Assembly: GCA_903859715.1 (NCBI GenBank)
Contig: CAIONS010000061.1
Span: forward strand, 33,597-97,596
Length of the DNA stretch: 64,000 nt
From: an uncultured Opitutia bacterium
GTDB taxonomy: Bacteria; Verrucomicrobiota; Verrucomicrobiia; Opitutales; Opitutaceae
Reading direction: 5' to 3'
The translations under genes and the position numbers were made by a program. Within the stretch, counting starts at the first letter, position 1. Each line of letters begins with the position of its first letter. The notes beneath the pieces were generated by a model that worked only from the letters and a program-made list of their open reading frames with translations, ran no database searches and had not been told where the DNA came from. Positions 27,179 to 35,074 of the stretch are shown piece by piece.

Positions 27179-27315
27179 TAACCACGGATTACACTGATCG
27201 ATCCGGATAAAGGCAGCAGACTTCGAATTCCGGTTCCTAATTCCGGATCCGTGATATCCGTGCAATCCGTGGTTAAGAAATCTCCTCTCCGTTGCCTCCA
27301 TTACCTCCTGTAAAA
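27179..27315. repeat. Inverted repeat, CACGGAT-type hairpin, plus an AGGAGG-type arm
   Basis: 27179-27276: TTAACCACGGATTACACTGA pairs with the complement TTAACCACGGATTGCACGGA at the right end, around a ~50-base variable loop. 27281-27315 is a separate single arm, CTCCTCTCCGTTGCCTCCAT followed by TACCTCCTGTAAAAACA, also seen at 11701, 35033 and 45685. Confidence 0.8.
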
Positions 27316-27333
27316 ACAGCCTGGACCAGGCCC

Positions 27334-27366
27334 ACAAAAAAAGGCGCTCCGTTGCCGGAGCGCCTT
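27334..27366 (-). terminator. Rho-independent terminator of rpsB-tsf
   Basis: On the minus strand AAGGCGCTCCG-GCAA-CGGAGCGCCTT forms a perfect 11-base stem, then a run of seven T residues. It begins 20 bases after the tsf stop codon. Confidence 0.95.
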
Positions 27367-27386
27367 GGAAATGAAAACCACCCGGC

Positions 27387-27992
27387 TCAGGCGCCGAGCT
27401 GGAAGCGGGCGAAGCGGCGGATCTGGATGTTCTCGCCGATCTTCGTGATCAGCTCGGTGAGTTTGTCCTTCACCGACTTCTCCGGCAGCTTCACGAACGG
27501 CTGGTCGAGCAGGCAGATCGTGGAGTAGAACTTGTCGATCTTGCCCTCGACGATCTTCTGCACGGCCGCGGGCGGCTTGCCCAGGACCTGCGCCGCCGCG
27601 ATGTCGCGCTCCTTGGCGACTTCGGCCTCGGGCACCTGGTCGCGGGAAACATACAGCGGATTCGCCGCGGCGATCTGCAGGCAGATGTCCTTGCAGAACG
27701 ACTTGAAATCGTCGTTGCGCGCCACGAAGTCCGTCTCGCAGTTGATCTCGATCAGCACGCCGACTTTGCCGCCAACGTGGATGTAGCTCTCGATCAGGCC
27801 TTCCTTGGTGACCCGGTCCGCCTTCTTGGCGGCCGACGCCGCGCCTTTCTTGCGCAGGATCGTGGTCGCTTCGTCGACGTTGCCGTTGGCCTCGGTGAGG
27901 GCCTTTTTGCAGTCCAGCAACCCGGCGCCGGTGACGCCGCGCAGGTCGTTGACCATTTGAGCGGTAATGATGGTGCTCGTGGCAGTACTCAT
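27387..27992 (-). CDS. tsf: Translation elongation factor Ts
   Basis: Guanine nucleotide exchange factor for EF-Tu. 201 residues, the short form lacking much of the second core subdomain. The N-terminal UBA-like domain carries VNDLRGVTGAGLLDCKKAL and the conserved TDFVARNDDFKSFCKDI motif contacts EF-Tu. The C-terminus ends FARFQLGA. It lies 36 bases after rpsB in the classical rpsB-tsf order and is followed by a strong terminator. The leader CTCTCCTCCCTCTGATTTT before the ATG has no Shine-Dalgarno. Confidence 0.97.
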   Translation of the reverse strand: MSTATSTIITAQMVNDLRGVTGAGLLDCKKALTEANGNVDEATTILRKKGAASAAKKADRVTKEGLIESYIHVGGKVGVLIEINCETDFVARNDDFKSFCKDICLQIAAANPLYVSRDQVPEAEVAKERDIAAAQVLGKPPAAVQKIVEGKIDKFYSTICLLDQPFVKLPEKSVKDKLTELITKIGENIQIRRFARFQLGA

Positions 27993-28028
27993 AAAATCAG
28001 AGGGAGGAGAGGGAAATGAGAGAAGGGA

Positions 28029-28913
28029 TTACTCGGCCTTGACCGGGGCCTTCTTGGCGCGGACCGGCTTCTTGGCCACCGGCAGGACCTCGGCATCGCC
28101 TTCGACGGCCGCGACCACATCGGCCGGCAGATCGATCTTGGAGAGATCGACCTCGCCCGGGGCGAGCGGAACCTCGGCACCGGCGTTGGCGACCTTGATG
28201 TCGGCCGCACCGCGCTGGGCGCGGCGCGTGTCGCGCTGGGCCAAGCCGCTCTGGATGGCGGCGACGATGGTCTCCACGATGATGCGGATCGACTTCACCG
28301 CGTCATCATTGCCCGGGATCGGGTGACTGAGCGTGGTCGGGTCGGAGTTGGTGTCGACGAGGCCGACGCACGGGATGCCACAGCGGGCGGCCTCGGCCAC
28401 GGCGATCTTCTCGTGGTTGACGTCGACGACGAACATCGCGGAAGGCAGGCCGACCATGTCGACGATGCCGCTGAAATTGCGCTGCATGCGGACCATCTCG
28501 CGTTTGATGGCGGCTTCCTCCTTCGAGGACAGCTTGGCCAGCTCGCCGCTGGTCTCCATGGCCTGGTACTTCTTGAACTTGGCGATGGATTTCTTGACGG
28601 TCTCGTGGTTCGTCAGCGTGCCGCCGAGCCAGCGGTCAACGCACACCGGCATGCCGGTCGCGCTCGCGGCCTCGCGGATGATTTCCTTGGCCTGGCGCTT
28701 GGTGCCGACGAAGAGGATATTGCCGCCGTTGGCGACGGTGTCCTCGACAAACTTCACGGCCTTTTCGAGGGCGGCGTGGGTCTTGGCGAGGTCGATGATG
28801 GAGATGCCCTGGCGGTGGTCGAAGACGAAGGGCTTCGAGCGCGGATTCCAGCGTTTGGTCTGGTGCCCGAAATGCACGCCGGCATCGAGCAGGTCTTTGG
28901 GAGTGAGGTTCAT
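28029..28913 (-). CDS. rpsB: 30S ribosomal protein S2
   Basis: 294 residues from the ATG at 28913 (MNLTPKDLLDAGVHFGHQTK). Conserved blocks are GVHFGHQTKRWNPRSKPFVF, GGNILFVGTKRQAKEII, RWLGGTLTNHETVKKSI and CGIPCVGLVDTNSDP. An Ala/Lys-rich tail of ~60 residues extends beyond the core. It sits on the 30S body and is needed for S1 binding. First gene of the rpsB-tsf operon. An upstream in-frame ATG at 28946 is possible but would add non-conserved residues. Confidence 0.97.
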   Translation of the reverse strand: MNLTPKDLLDAGVHFGHQTKRWNPRSKPFVFDHRQGISIIDLAKTHAALEKAVKFVEDTVANGGNILFVGTKRQAKEIIREAASATGMPVCVDRWLGGTLTNHETVKKSIAKFKKYQAMETSGELAKLSSKEEAAIKREMVRMQRNFSGIVDMVGLPSAMFVVDVNHEKIAVAEAARCGIPCVGLVDTNSDPTTLSHPIPGNDDAVKSIRIIVETIVAAIQSGLAQRDTRRAQRGAADIKVANAGAEVPLAPGEVDLSKIDLPADVVAAVEGDAEVLPVAKKPVRAKKAPVKAE

Positions 28914-29067
28914 GGGATCTATGTTTTCGAAACACAGGTCGGCCAATGGGCCGCCTTGCGATCGTGACTGACGTTATGGTTGAGGGTTGTTAACTGGCAG
29001 AGCGGTCGAAAACAGGGAACGCCCGGGCAACTGGCAAGCGCGAAGTGCGGAAAAGCCCAAAAAGGCG

Positions 29068-29096
29068 TTGACAGGAAAAAGGGTGCGCCGCACGTT
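29068..29096 (+). promoter_or_regulatory. Probable promoter of tRNA-Met
   Basis: TTGACA (29068-29073) is a perfect -35 box, with a 17-base spacer to CACGTT (29091-29096), a poor -10. The geometry places transcription start ~10 bases before the tRNA. The remaining gap back to rpsB (28914-29067) shows no gene. Confidence 0.45.
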
Positions 29097-29110
29097 GCGC
29101 CTCCCCTTGT

Positions 29111-29187
<77 letters not shown>

Positions 29188-29191
29188 ATTT

Positions 29192-29222
29192 GAAACCTCC
29201 AGAAACCTCTGGAGGTTTCTTG
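29192..29222 (+). terminator. Hairpin terminator after tRNA-Met
   Basis: GAAACCTCCAG and CTGGAGGTTTC form an 11-base perfect stem with loop AAACCT, five bases after the tRNA. The T-tract is weak (TTGGTTTC follows). Confidence 0.65.
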
Positions 29223-29410
29223 GTTTCAGAGGGTTGCGAAAGTCCCTGAGACGCAGTTTTGGAAATGAAACATCAGGCAACTTGGGGCAACTTCGTGAAA
29301 GCGGTGACGCGCCATTCGCGGGTAACTGCCTTAACCGGGAACCGCGCCCCATGGTTGCGTACTACTCGGCCAGGGCTTTCATTCCTCCGCCGGCTTCACC
29401 CCACCCTTCC

Positions 29411-29731
29411 ATGATCAACAGCATCAAAGACGCCCTCACGAGCCGAACTGCCCAAGCCTTCGTCAACGGCCGGATCGCCCGCTACGGCACGGTGCAGGAC
29501 CTCAAGATCGACTCCAGCCAGAAGACCGTGGAAATTTCCGTCCAGCTGAACGGCGAATCCAGTCCCGTCACTGTGAAAGTGGAGAACTACGTGATCGAAA
29601 CCGTGGGTGACAAGAAATTCATCTCCGCGACCCGCTTCAGTTGTCCCCGCCCCTGGCTCCAGAACCTCCTCACCGACCACGGCCAGAACCGCCGCGTCGA
29701 ACTCCCCCCCTGGGCCGCCGCCGCGCTTTGA
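29411..29731 (+). CDS. Conserved-looking small protein of unknown function
   Basis: 106 residues from the ATG at 29411, which follows the C/T-rich leader CACCCCACCCTTCC. It starts INSIKDALTSRTAQAFVNGR and has an alternating pattern suited to a small beta domain (KTVEISVQLNGESSPVTVKV), ending with a Trp-containing tail LPPWAAAAL. The codon usage matches its neighbours, which supports a real gene. The family is not recognised. No signal peptide or TM segment. Confidence 0.65.
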   Translation: MINSIKDALTSRTAQAFVNGRIARYGTVQDLKIDSSQKTVEISVQLNGESSPVTVKVENYVIETVGDKKFISATRFSCPRPWLQNLLTDHGQNRRVELPPWAAAAL

Positions 29732-29770
29732 GACTGGAAGGGGCGCGCTAGGCGCACAGCTTATCGCCAT

Positions 29771-30916
29771 CTAGACCGCCGGCGTCCGCAGCAAATCCAG
29801 ATACACCGCCGACGCCTTCTGCAACTGCTCGAGTGCGACCCATTCATCCTTCGTGTGTGCCTGGGCAAGGTCGCCCGGGCCCAGCACGATCGTCGGCGCG
29901 CCGGCGGCGGCGTAGTGGCTCGCATCGGTCACGTACGGCGCGCCCCGTCCTGCCGCGTCACAGCCATGCCGTTCCAGCACCGGGCTGATCCAGCGGTGAA
30001 AATCCCGGCCCACCGCGTCGTCCATCGCCGGTACGACATAGAGTGAATCATGCTCGACTGCGTGGCCGGCCAGCGCTTCGTCCCGCTCGCGCAGCACCAA
30101 CTCGGCCGTCTCGCCCGGCACCGTCCGACGGTCGCACTCGATCTCGCACGCCGCCGGGATGATGTTCACCGCCGTCCCACCGCGGATCACGTTCACGCTC
30201 GCCGCCGCGCGGCCCGTCAGCGGGTGGCTCCGCGTCACCGATGGCACGTACTTCGTCTCCAGCGTCTCCATCACCCGCAGCATCGCCGTGATCGCCGACA
30301 CCCCCTTGCTCGGGTCCGACGAATGCGCCGCGCGTCCGCGCGTCGTCGTCTTCCAGCGGATCACACCATTGTGCGCTACCACCGGCCGCAGCATCGTCGG
30401 CTCGCCGACAATCACCCCGCGCAGTTTCGGCAGAAACTCCTTCAGCTCCTTCCGCGCAAACGCCTGCGCGCCGGTCATGCGCGCCTCCTCGTCGACCGCA
30501 AAGATCAGCCCCGCATTCCGCGGCCGCCGCGCATCGCGCGCATACTCGCGCAACGCCCACAGCATCGCCGCCCCCGAGCCCTTCGTATCACACGTGCCGC
30601 GGCCGTACATCCGGCCGCCCTCGATCTTTCCGCCCAGCGGCGCCACGGTCATGCCTTCGATACTCACCGTGTCCAGGTGGCTTTCGAACAACAGCCACTC
30701 GCCGCCCGGCACCGGCTCGCAGGTCACGATCAGGTTGGTCGCCACGTTGCCTTCAACCGCCGCCCGGCGGGTCGACAAACCCCAGCCGCGCGCAAGTTTT
30801 TCCAGATGCGTGGCGAGGGCTTCCTCGCCGCCCGTCCGGCCGCCGAAGTGCGGGTTGACGGTGTCAAACGATACCATCTGGGCCAACAAATCTTCGAGTG
30901 TCGTCGGCGCGTTCAT
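29771..30916 (-). CDS. M20 family metallopeptidase (ArgE/DapE-like deacylase)
   Basis: 381 residues with a two-zinc M20 fold. Visible ligands are FESHLDTVS (His, Asp), GRGTCDTKG (bridging Asp) and AVDEEARMTGAQ (catalytic Glu and Glu ligand), a dimerisation domain with GRAAHSSDPSKGVSAI, and a C-terminal His in DASHYAAAGAPT. It resembles acetylornithine deacetylase and succinyl-diaminopimelate desuccinylase; which acyl-amino acid it cleaves cannot be told. No arginine or lysine biosynthesis genes adjoin it. Confidence 0.88.
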   Translation of the reverse strand: MNAPTTLEDLLAQMVSFDTVNPHFGGRTGGEEALATHLEKLARGWGLSTRRAAVEGNVATNLIVTCEPVPGGEWLLFESHLDTVSIEGMTVAPLGGKIEGGRMYGRGTCDTKGSGAAMLWALREYARDARRPRNAGLIFAVDEEARMTGAQAFARKELKEFLPKLRGVIVGEPTMLRPVVAHNGVIRWKTTTRGRAAHSSDPSKGVSAITAMLRVMETLETKYVPSVTRSHPLTGRAAASVNVIRGGTAVNIIPAACEIECDRRTVPGETAELVLRERDEALAGHAVEHDSLYVVPAMDDAVGRDFHRWISPVLERHGCDAAGRGAPYVTDASHYAAAGAPTIVLGPGDLAQAHTKDEWVALEQLQKASAVYLDLLRTPAV

Positions 30917-30920
30917 GACT

Positions 30921-31022
30921 GTAGGGCGGAGTTGCTGACCCCGCCTGCCTTTGATCGAAGGTAGGGCGAATCCTCCGGATGAGCCGTCCGGATGCGAGGC
31001 AGGGTCAGCGACCCCGCCCTAC
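30921..31022. repeat. GTAGGGCGGGGTCG-type inverted repeat
   Basis: The left arm GTAGGGCGGAGTTGCTGACC pairs with the right arm, the complement of GTAGGGCGGGGTCGCTGACC. The loop holds GTAGGGCGAATCCTCCGGAT and GAGCCGTCCGGAT. The same unit follows htpG at 19733. It lies directly upstream of the M20 start. Confidence 0.75.
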
Positions 31023-31043
31023 AAAAAACGTCGTTCCACCTTC

Positions 31044-31125
31044 TGTCATTCTGAGCGCAGCGAAGAATCCATTTTGATACGGTCAACCGTGCCGCGCTGG
31101 ATTCTTCGCTGCGCTCAGAATGACA
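31044..31125. repeat. TGTCATTCTGAGCG inverted repeat with perfect arms
   Basis: The 28-base arms (31044-31071 and 31098-31125) are perfectly complementary around a 26-base loop. The arm contains TGTCATTCTGAGCGCAGCGA then AGAATCC. Related copies are at 34880-34970 and 45462-45489. The same arm sequence recurs in many unrelated bacterial genomes; its origin is not settled. Confidence 0.9.
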
Positions 31126-31146
31126 AATCATAATCAGCTCCCACCC

Positions 31147-32193
31147 TCAGCTCAGCCACTTATCCCGGTTTGCCGCCACGAACGCCTCGTCTGTCAGTTC
31201 CGGATATGCCCGAGCCACCCGCGTGAGTTCCTCCGCTTGGCCGGGCGACAGCACTTCATGCGGGTTCAGGCAGTTGATCGACGGCACCAGCCCGCCGCGC
31301 CGCAGCACTTCCAGAATGCCGGGAATGCACCCGCGGAATCCGTTGGCCGAATCAAAGAGCGCCGCATTCATGTCGGTCACGGCGATCGAGCGCTCCAGCC
31401 AGCGGACATCCAGCGTCGATGACGCGCGGGCCTGCTTGATTTCCTCAAGTAACTGCACCGCGCTCCGCGTCCACACGCCCCAGTGGCCGAGCAAACCGCC
31501 GACGATCCGGCGCGTGACCTTCTTTCCGTTCTGCTCGAAGGTAAACGGCGTGAAAAGATCCACCACGATGCTGTCATCGTTGCCCGTGTAGAGTGCGATG
31601 TCCTCGCGGCCGGACTCGGCCAGCGCGCGCATCACGTCGATCGTCTGGTAGCGGTTGAACGGCGCCAGCTTGATCGCGACTACATTCGGGATTTCCGCGA
31701 ACCGCCGCCAAAACGAATAGCCGAGCAGCCGCCCGCCCGCCGACGGCTGCAGGTAAAAGCCCACGACCGGGATGATGTCGGCGACCGCACGGCAATGCGC
31801 GATCATCGTATCATCCGTGTCGGCCTTGAATGCCGACAGGCTCAGCAGGCCCGCCTGGTAGCCCAGCGACTTCGCCAGCCCGGCCTCGCGCACGGCCTGG
31901 TCGGTCCGGCCGCAGATACCGGAAATCTTGATGAAGGGACGCGGCGACTTCGCCAGTTCCTCGTTGATCGTGCGCGACGCGAGTTCGAGCACCGGCTCGA
32001 ACAGGCCGTGCTGTGGCTCGCGGATCTCGAACTGCGTCGAGTGCACGCCGACGGCGAGTCCGCCGATGCCCGCGGCCACATAATAGCGCGTGATGGCGCG
32101 CTGGTGGCGCTCGGAGAATTTGCGGTTCGCGTCGAGGGCGAGCGGTTGCGCCGGGATGACGTGGCCGGTGTGGAGATGCTGGCGGAGGTCCAT
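31147..32193 (-). CDS. Dihydrodipicolinate synthase (DapA) family aldolase
   Basis: 348 residues from the ATG at 32193 (MDLRQHLHTGHVIPAQPLAL). TIM-barrel Schiff-base lyase: the active-site Lys is in VVAIKLAPFNRYQ and the Tyr in VVGFYLQPSAGG. GIGGLAVGVHSTQFEIRE corresponds to the substrate loop GTTGE in DapA, changed here to GVHSTQ, so the substrate is not aspartate semialdehyde. It likely cleaves or forms a sugar-derived keto acid. The start lies 2 bases after the stop of the epimerase-like gene, so the two form an operon. Confidence 0.85.
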   Translation of the reverse strand: MDLRQHLHTGHVIPAQPLALDANRKFSERHQRAITRYYVAAGIGGLAVGVHSTQFEIREPQHGLFEPVLELASRTINEELAKSPRPFIKISGICGRTDQAVREAGLAKSLGYQAGLLSLSAFKADTDDTMIAHCRAVADIIPVVGFYLQPSAGGRLLGYSFWRRFAEIPNVVAIKLAPFNRYQTIDVMRALAESGREDIALYTGNDDSIVVDLFTPFTFEQNGKKVTRRIVGGLLGHWGVWTRSAVQLLEEIKQARASSTLDVRWLERSIAVTDMNAALFDSANGFRGCIPGILEVLRRGGLVPSINCLNPHEVLSPGQAEELTRVARAYPELTDEAFVAANRDKWLS

Positions 32194-32195
32194 GG

Positions 32196-33224
32196 TCAGA
32201 ATTTGCCGTCGCGGGTTTCGAAGTGAGTGGGTTTGCCCAGCAGCTTGCCACCGGCCTGGAGATAGTCGGCGACCATCGCGATCATCTCGTCGAGCGACTT
32301 CGTCACCGGACCAAAGAGCCGGATCGACTCGGTGGCATCCGAGTGCCACGCCGCATCCGCCGGCGTGCCGGTGAACACGGGCGCGCGGCCGTAGAGTTTG
32401 CCGAAGCGCTCCGCGACCTCGCGCAGGGTGATTTTATCCGGGCCGGTGACGTTGAGGAGCTTTGGCGGATTCGAGACGTGCAGCAGACACTGGATCGCCC
32501 GCGCGCAGGCGTCGCCCTGCCAGATGAGGTTGAAGACGTTCATGGTGATATCCACGGGCTCACCCGCTAGGACGCGCTGCCCGATGTCCACCAGCACGCC
32601 ATAGCGCAGCTCCACCGCGTAGTTCAGCCGGTACATGAGCTGCTTCGTGCCGAACTTGCGGGAGTAATGCGTGAACACCCGCTCACGCCCTACGCAGGTG
32701 CTGGCATACTCGCCCATGAACGCGACCGGCGTCGTCTCCAGCGCGCCGCGGCCCGTGACCGGCGTGAACGGATAAACGCAGCCCGTCGAGAAGACCACGA
32801 TGCGCGACGCGCGAAATTTCTGCGCCACCAGCGAGGGCACCACGGTGTTCTGGATCCAGGTCTCGTCCGGCGCGGAGTCGGTGCCGAACTTCTGGCCCGC
32901 GAGATATTCCACGTTCGCTACTTCCGGCAGCTTCGCCACCTGCGTCGCGTCGGCGAGGTCGCACGACAGCGGCAGGATGCCACAGGCCTCGAGCTCGGCC
33001 TTCGCTTCCGGCCGGCTGAACCGCGACACGCCATAAACCTTCGCCTTCTTCCCGGCCGCATCGAGCGCGCGCCGCAGCATCACCGCCGTGGTCGTGCCCA
33101 TTTTGCCGCCCACTCCGAGCACCATGAAGTCGCCGTCCAGCTGCTTCACGGCGTCGATCGCCCCGGCCGTCGGCTGCGAGAGCAGTTGTTCAATGTCGTG
33201 ATCGTTCAGCGGTGGATTTGGCAT
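32196..33224 (-). CDS. NAD-dependent epimerase/dehydratase-like protein
   Basis: 342 residues from the ATG at 33224. Rossmann motif DFMVLGVGGKMGTTTAVMLR near residue 31, then VVFSTGCVYPFTPVTG (Ser/Thr of the active site) and a C-terminal sugar-binding part (LLNVTGPDKITLREVAERFG). The usual Tyr-x-x-x-Lys is not seen at its expected place, where YASTCVGRERVF occurs, so it may be a degenerate or divergent enzyme. Upstream gene of the two-gene minus-strand operon. Divergent from the amidohydrolase at 33324. Confidence 0.82.
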   Translation of the reverse strand: MPNPPLNDHDIEQLLSQPTAGAIDAVKQLDGDFMVLGVGGKMGTTTAVMLRRALDAAGKKAKVYGVSRFSRPEAKAELEACGILPLSCDLADATQVAKLPEVANVEYLAGQKFGTDSAPDETWIQNTVVPSLVAQKFRASRIVVFSTGCVYPFTPVTGRGALETTPVAFMGEYASTCVGRERVFTHYSRKFGTKQLMYRLNYAVELRYGVLVDIGQRVLAGEPVDITMNVFNLIWQGDACARAIQCLLHVSNPPKLLNVTGPDKITLREVAERFGKLYGRAPVFTGTPADAAWHSDATESIRLFGPVTKSLDEMIAMVADYLQAGGKLLGKPTHFETRDGKF

Positions 33225-33323
33225 AAAAATAAAGGCCGGACTGTGCGAGCCATGAACGGTCTTGTCACTCTGTTTTCTCTCGCACACGGTCCCCACGATT
33301 AACTCCGCTTTCCCTGATCTTTC

Positions 33324-34094
33324 ATGCGCATCATCGACGTCCATACTCATCCGATTTTCTTCCGCAGCGGCTCAAAGCGCGCTGAAGTGGCGAAGCTCGT
33401 GGCGCGCAGCCGCGCCCTCGGCATCGTCGGGATGGTCTCCCTCGGCGATGTGTTGCTCCACGGCATCCATCCCACTCCGACGCAGGTTTCCGAAATGAAC
33501 GACACGAATGCCCGGCTGCAGTCCTGGCATCCCGACTTCTTCTCCAGTTTCTGTTTCCTCAATCCCGTGGTCGGCGAGCGGGCCGTGATGAAGGAGGTCG
33601 AGCGCTGCGTCACGAAGTACGGCTTCAAGGGCATCAAGCTCGAGATTTCCAACAACGCCCGCGACGCCTGCATGAAACCCGTGATGGAAGCCGCGCGGCG
33701 CTTCGGCCTCGTCGTGCTGCAGCACAGCTGGAGCATGGTGAACCTGAAGCTCCGCCGCCTGCACAGCGATCCCGCCGACACCGCCGGCCTCGCCCGCCGC
33801 CATCCCGACGTGAAGATCATCATGGCCCATCTCACCGGCTGCGGTTTCCGCGGCGTGCTCGAGGCCAAGGGTTGCGACAACCTCTACATCGACACCTCCG
33901 GCGGCTACCCCGAGGAAGGCCTGATCGAGTACGCCGCCGAGCATCTCGGCGCGGACCACGTGCTGTATGGCTCCGACCTCCCCATCCGCGAGAACACCGT
34001 GACCATCGGTCGCATCCTCGGTGCCCGTCTCTCCGCCGCCGACAAGCAAAAGATGCTCTACGGCAACACCGCCCGCCTGCTGAATCTCAAATAA
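33324..34094 (+). CDS. Amidohydrolase family protein (metal-dependent, TIM-barrel)
   Basis: 256 residues. The N-terminal metal motif HTH is in IDVHTHPIFF. Further ligands are KGIKLEIS, VLQHSW, IMAHLTGCG (His) and YGSDLPIRE (catalytic Asp). This is the amidohydrolase_2 (ACMSD-like) group, which includes decarboxylases and lactonases. Seven bases separate it from the next, related gene. Together with the divergent aldolase and epimerase-like genes it looks like a catabolic route for a sugar acid or lactone, but the substrate is not known. Confidence 0.85.
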   Translation: MRIIDVHTHPIFFRSGSKRAEVAKLVARSRALGIVGMVSLGDVLLHGIHPTPTQVSEMNDTNARLQSWHPDFFSSFCFLNPVVGERAVMKEVERCVTKYGFKGIKLEISNNARDACMKPVMEAARRFGLVVLQHSWSMVNLKLRRLHSDPADTAGLARRHPDVKIIMAHLTGCGFRGVLEAKGCDNLYIDTSGGYPEEGLIEYAAEHLGADHVLYGSDLPIRENTVTIGRILGARLSAADKQKMLYGNTARLLNLK

Positions 34095-34102
34095 GCCACG
34101 CC

Positions 34103-34858
34103 ATGCTGATCGATACCAACGCCAACCTCGGCCCGTGGCCGTTTTCCCCGCTGCCGGACTACACCGGCCCGCAGCTCGCCACCCATCTCGCGGCCAGCGG
34201 CATCCGCCGCGCGCTCGTCTCGCATCTCGGCGCCGTCTTCCTGCCCGACCCGATGCCCGCCAACCGCCGCCTCTTCGCCGCGGTGAAGCGCACGCCGGCC
34301 CTCCTCCCCGTGCCGATCCTGAATCCCGCCCTCCGCACCTGGCCCGAGCAGCTCGCCGAGTGCCGCGCCGCCGCGCCGATCCGCGCCGTCAAGATCCTGC
34401 CGAATTACCACAACTACACCCTCAAGACGCGCGCCCTCGATGAGTTCATGGCCGCGCTGGCGGCGGCGAAGCTGAAGCTCATCCTCAACGTCCGCCTCGA
34501 GGACGAACGTCATAAATATTTCGCGCTCCGGATGAAGGGCGTGCCCATGACCGCCATCGGCGGATTCCTGCGCCGCTTCCCCGATCATCACGTCCTGCTC
34601 ACCGGCATCTACAAGCCCGAGCTCGAGAAGCTCGCGCCCGATCACACCAATTTTTCCGCCGACATCGCCTTCTGCGAATGGATCAACACGCTGGAGTTGC
34701 TGCTGAAGAAAATCCCCGCGAACCGCCTCATGCTCGGCACCTGCACCCCGCTCCTTTCCACCCGCGCCGAGACCGACAAGCTCGTCCGCTCCCGTGTCCC
34801 CGCCCGGACCAAGAAACTTATCGGCTCCGTAAACGCCCGACGGTTTTTCAAAATTTAG
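34103..34858 (+). CDS. Amidohydrolase family protein lacking the N-terminal HxH
   Basis: 251 residues. The opening IDTNANLGPWPFSPLPDY belongs to the 'DxNxxLGxWPF' subgroup, in which the HxH metal pair is replaced by NxN. Later features fit the same barrel: AVKILPNYHNYTL, LKLILNVRLEDER, and RLMLGTCTPLLST, where the usual SDxP motif is also changed. It is probably a partner or paralogue of the upstream enzyme with altered or absent metal chemistry. Co-directional, 8 bases after it. Confidence 0.78.
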   Translation: MLIDTNANLGPWPFSPLPDYTGPQLATHLAASGIRRALVSHLGAVFLPDPMPANRRLFAAVKRTPALLPVPILNPALRTWPEQLAECRAAAPIRAVKILPNYHNYTLKTRALDEFMAALAAAKLKLILNVRLEDERHKYFALRMKGVPMTAIGGFLRRFPDHHVLLTGIYKPELEKLAPDHTNFSADIAFCEWINTLELLLKKIPANRLMLGTCTPLLSTRAETDKLVRSRVPARTKKLIGSVNARRFFKI

Positions 34859-34879
34859 GAAAGCACTTCAACCTTAGTC

Positions 34880-34970
34880 TGTCATTCTGAACGAAGTGAA
34901 GAATCCAGTTGGATAACATCGAAGCCCGCTGCGCACTCTCACTTGATTCTTCGCTGCGCTCAGAATGACA
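34880..34970. repeat. TGTCATTCTGAGCG inverted repeat, second copy
   Basis: The left arm TGTCATTCTGAACGAAGTGA then AGAATCCA pairs with the right arm, the complement of TGTCATTCTGAGCGCAGCGA then AGAATCAA, with a few mismatches. It lies downstream of the amidohydrolase pair. Confidence 0.85.
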
Positions 34971-35032
34971 AACGAAAGATCGACTCTGGAGGCAGCCGCG
35001 CCTCTTTGCATAGCGAAAGTCCTGGGATAGCT

Positions 35033-35063
35033 CTCCGTTCTCCCCGTTTCCTCCTGTAAAATC
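35033..35063. repeat. Single arm of AGGAGG-type repeat before DegT gene
   Basis: TCCGTTCTCCCCGTTTCCTC then CTGTAAAATCC matches the right arm of the nested element at 45557-45715. It supplies most of the leader of the aminotransferase gene that starts 12 bases later. Confidence 0.6.
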
Positions 35064-35074
35064 CAGACCGCCCC

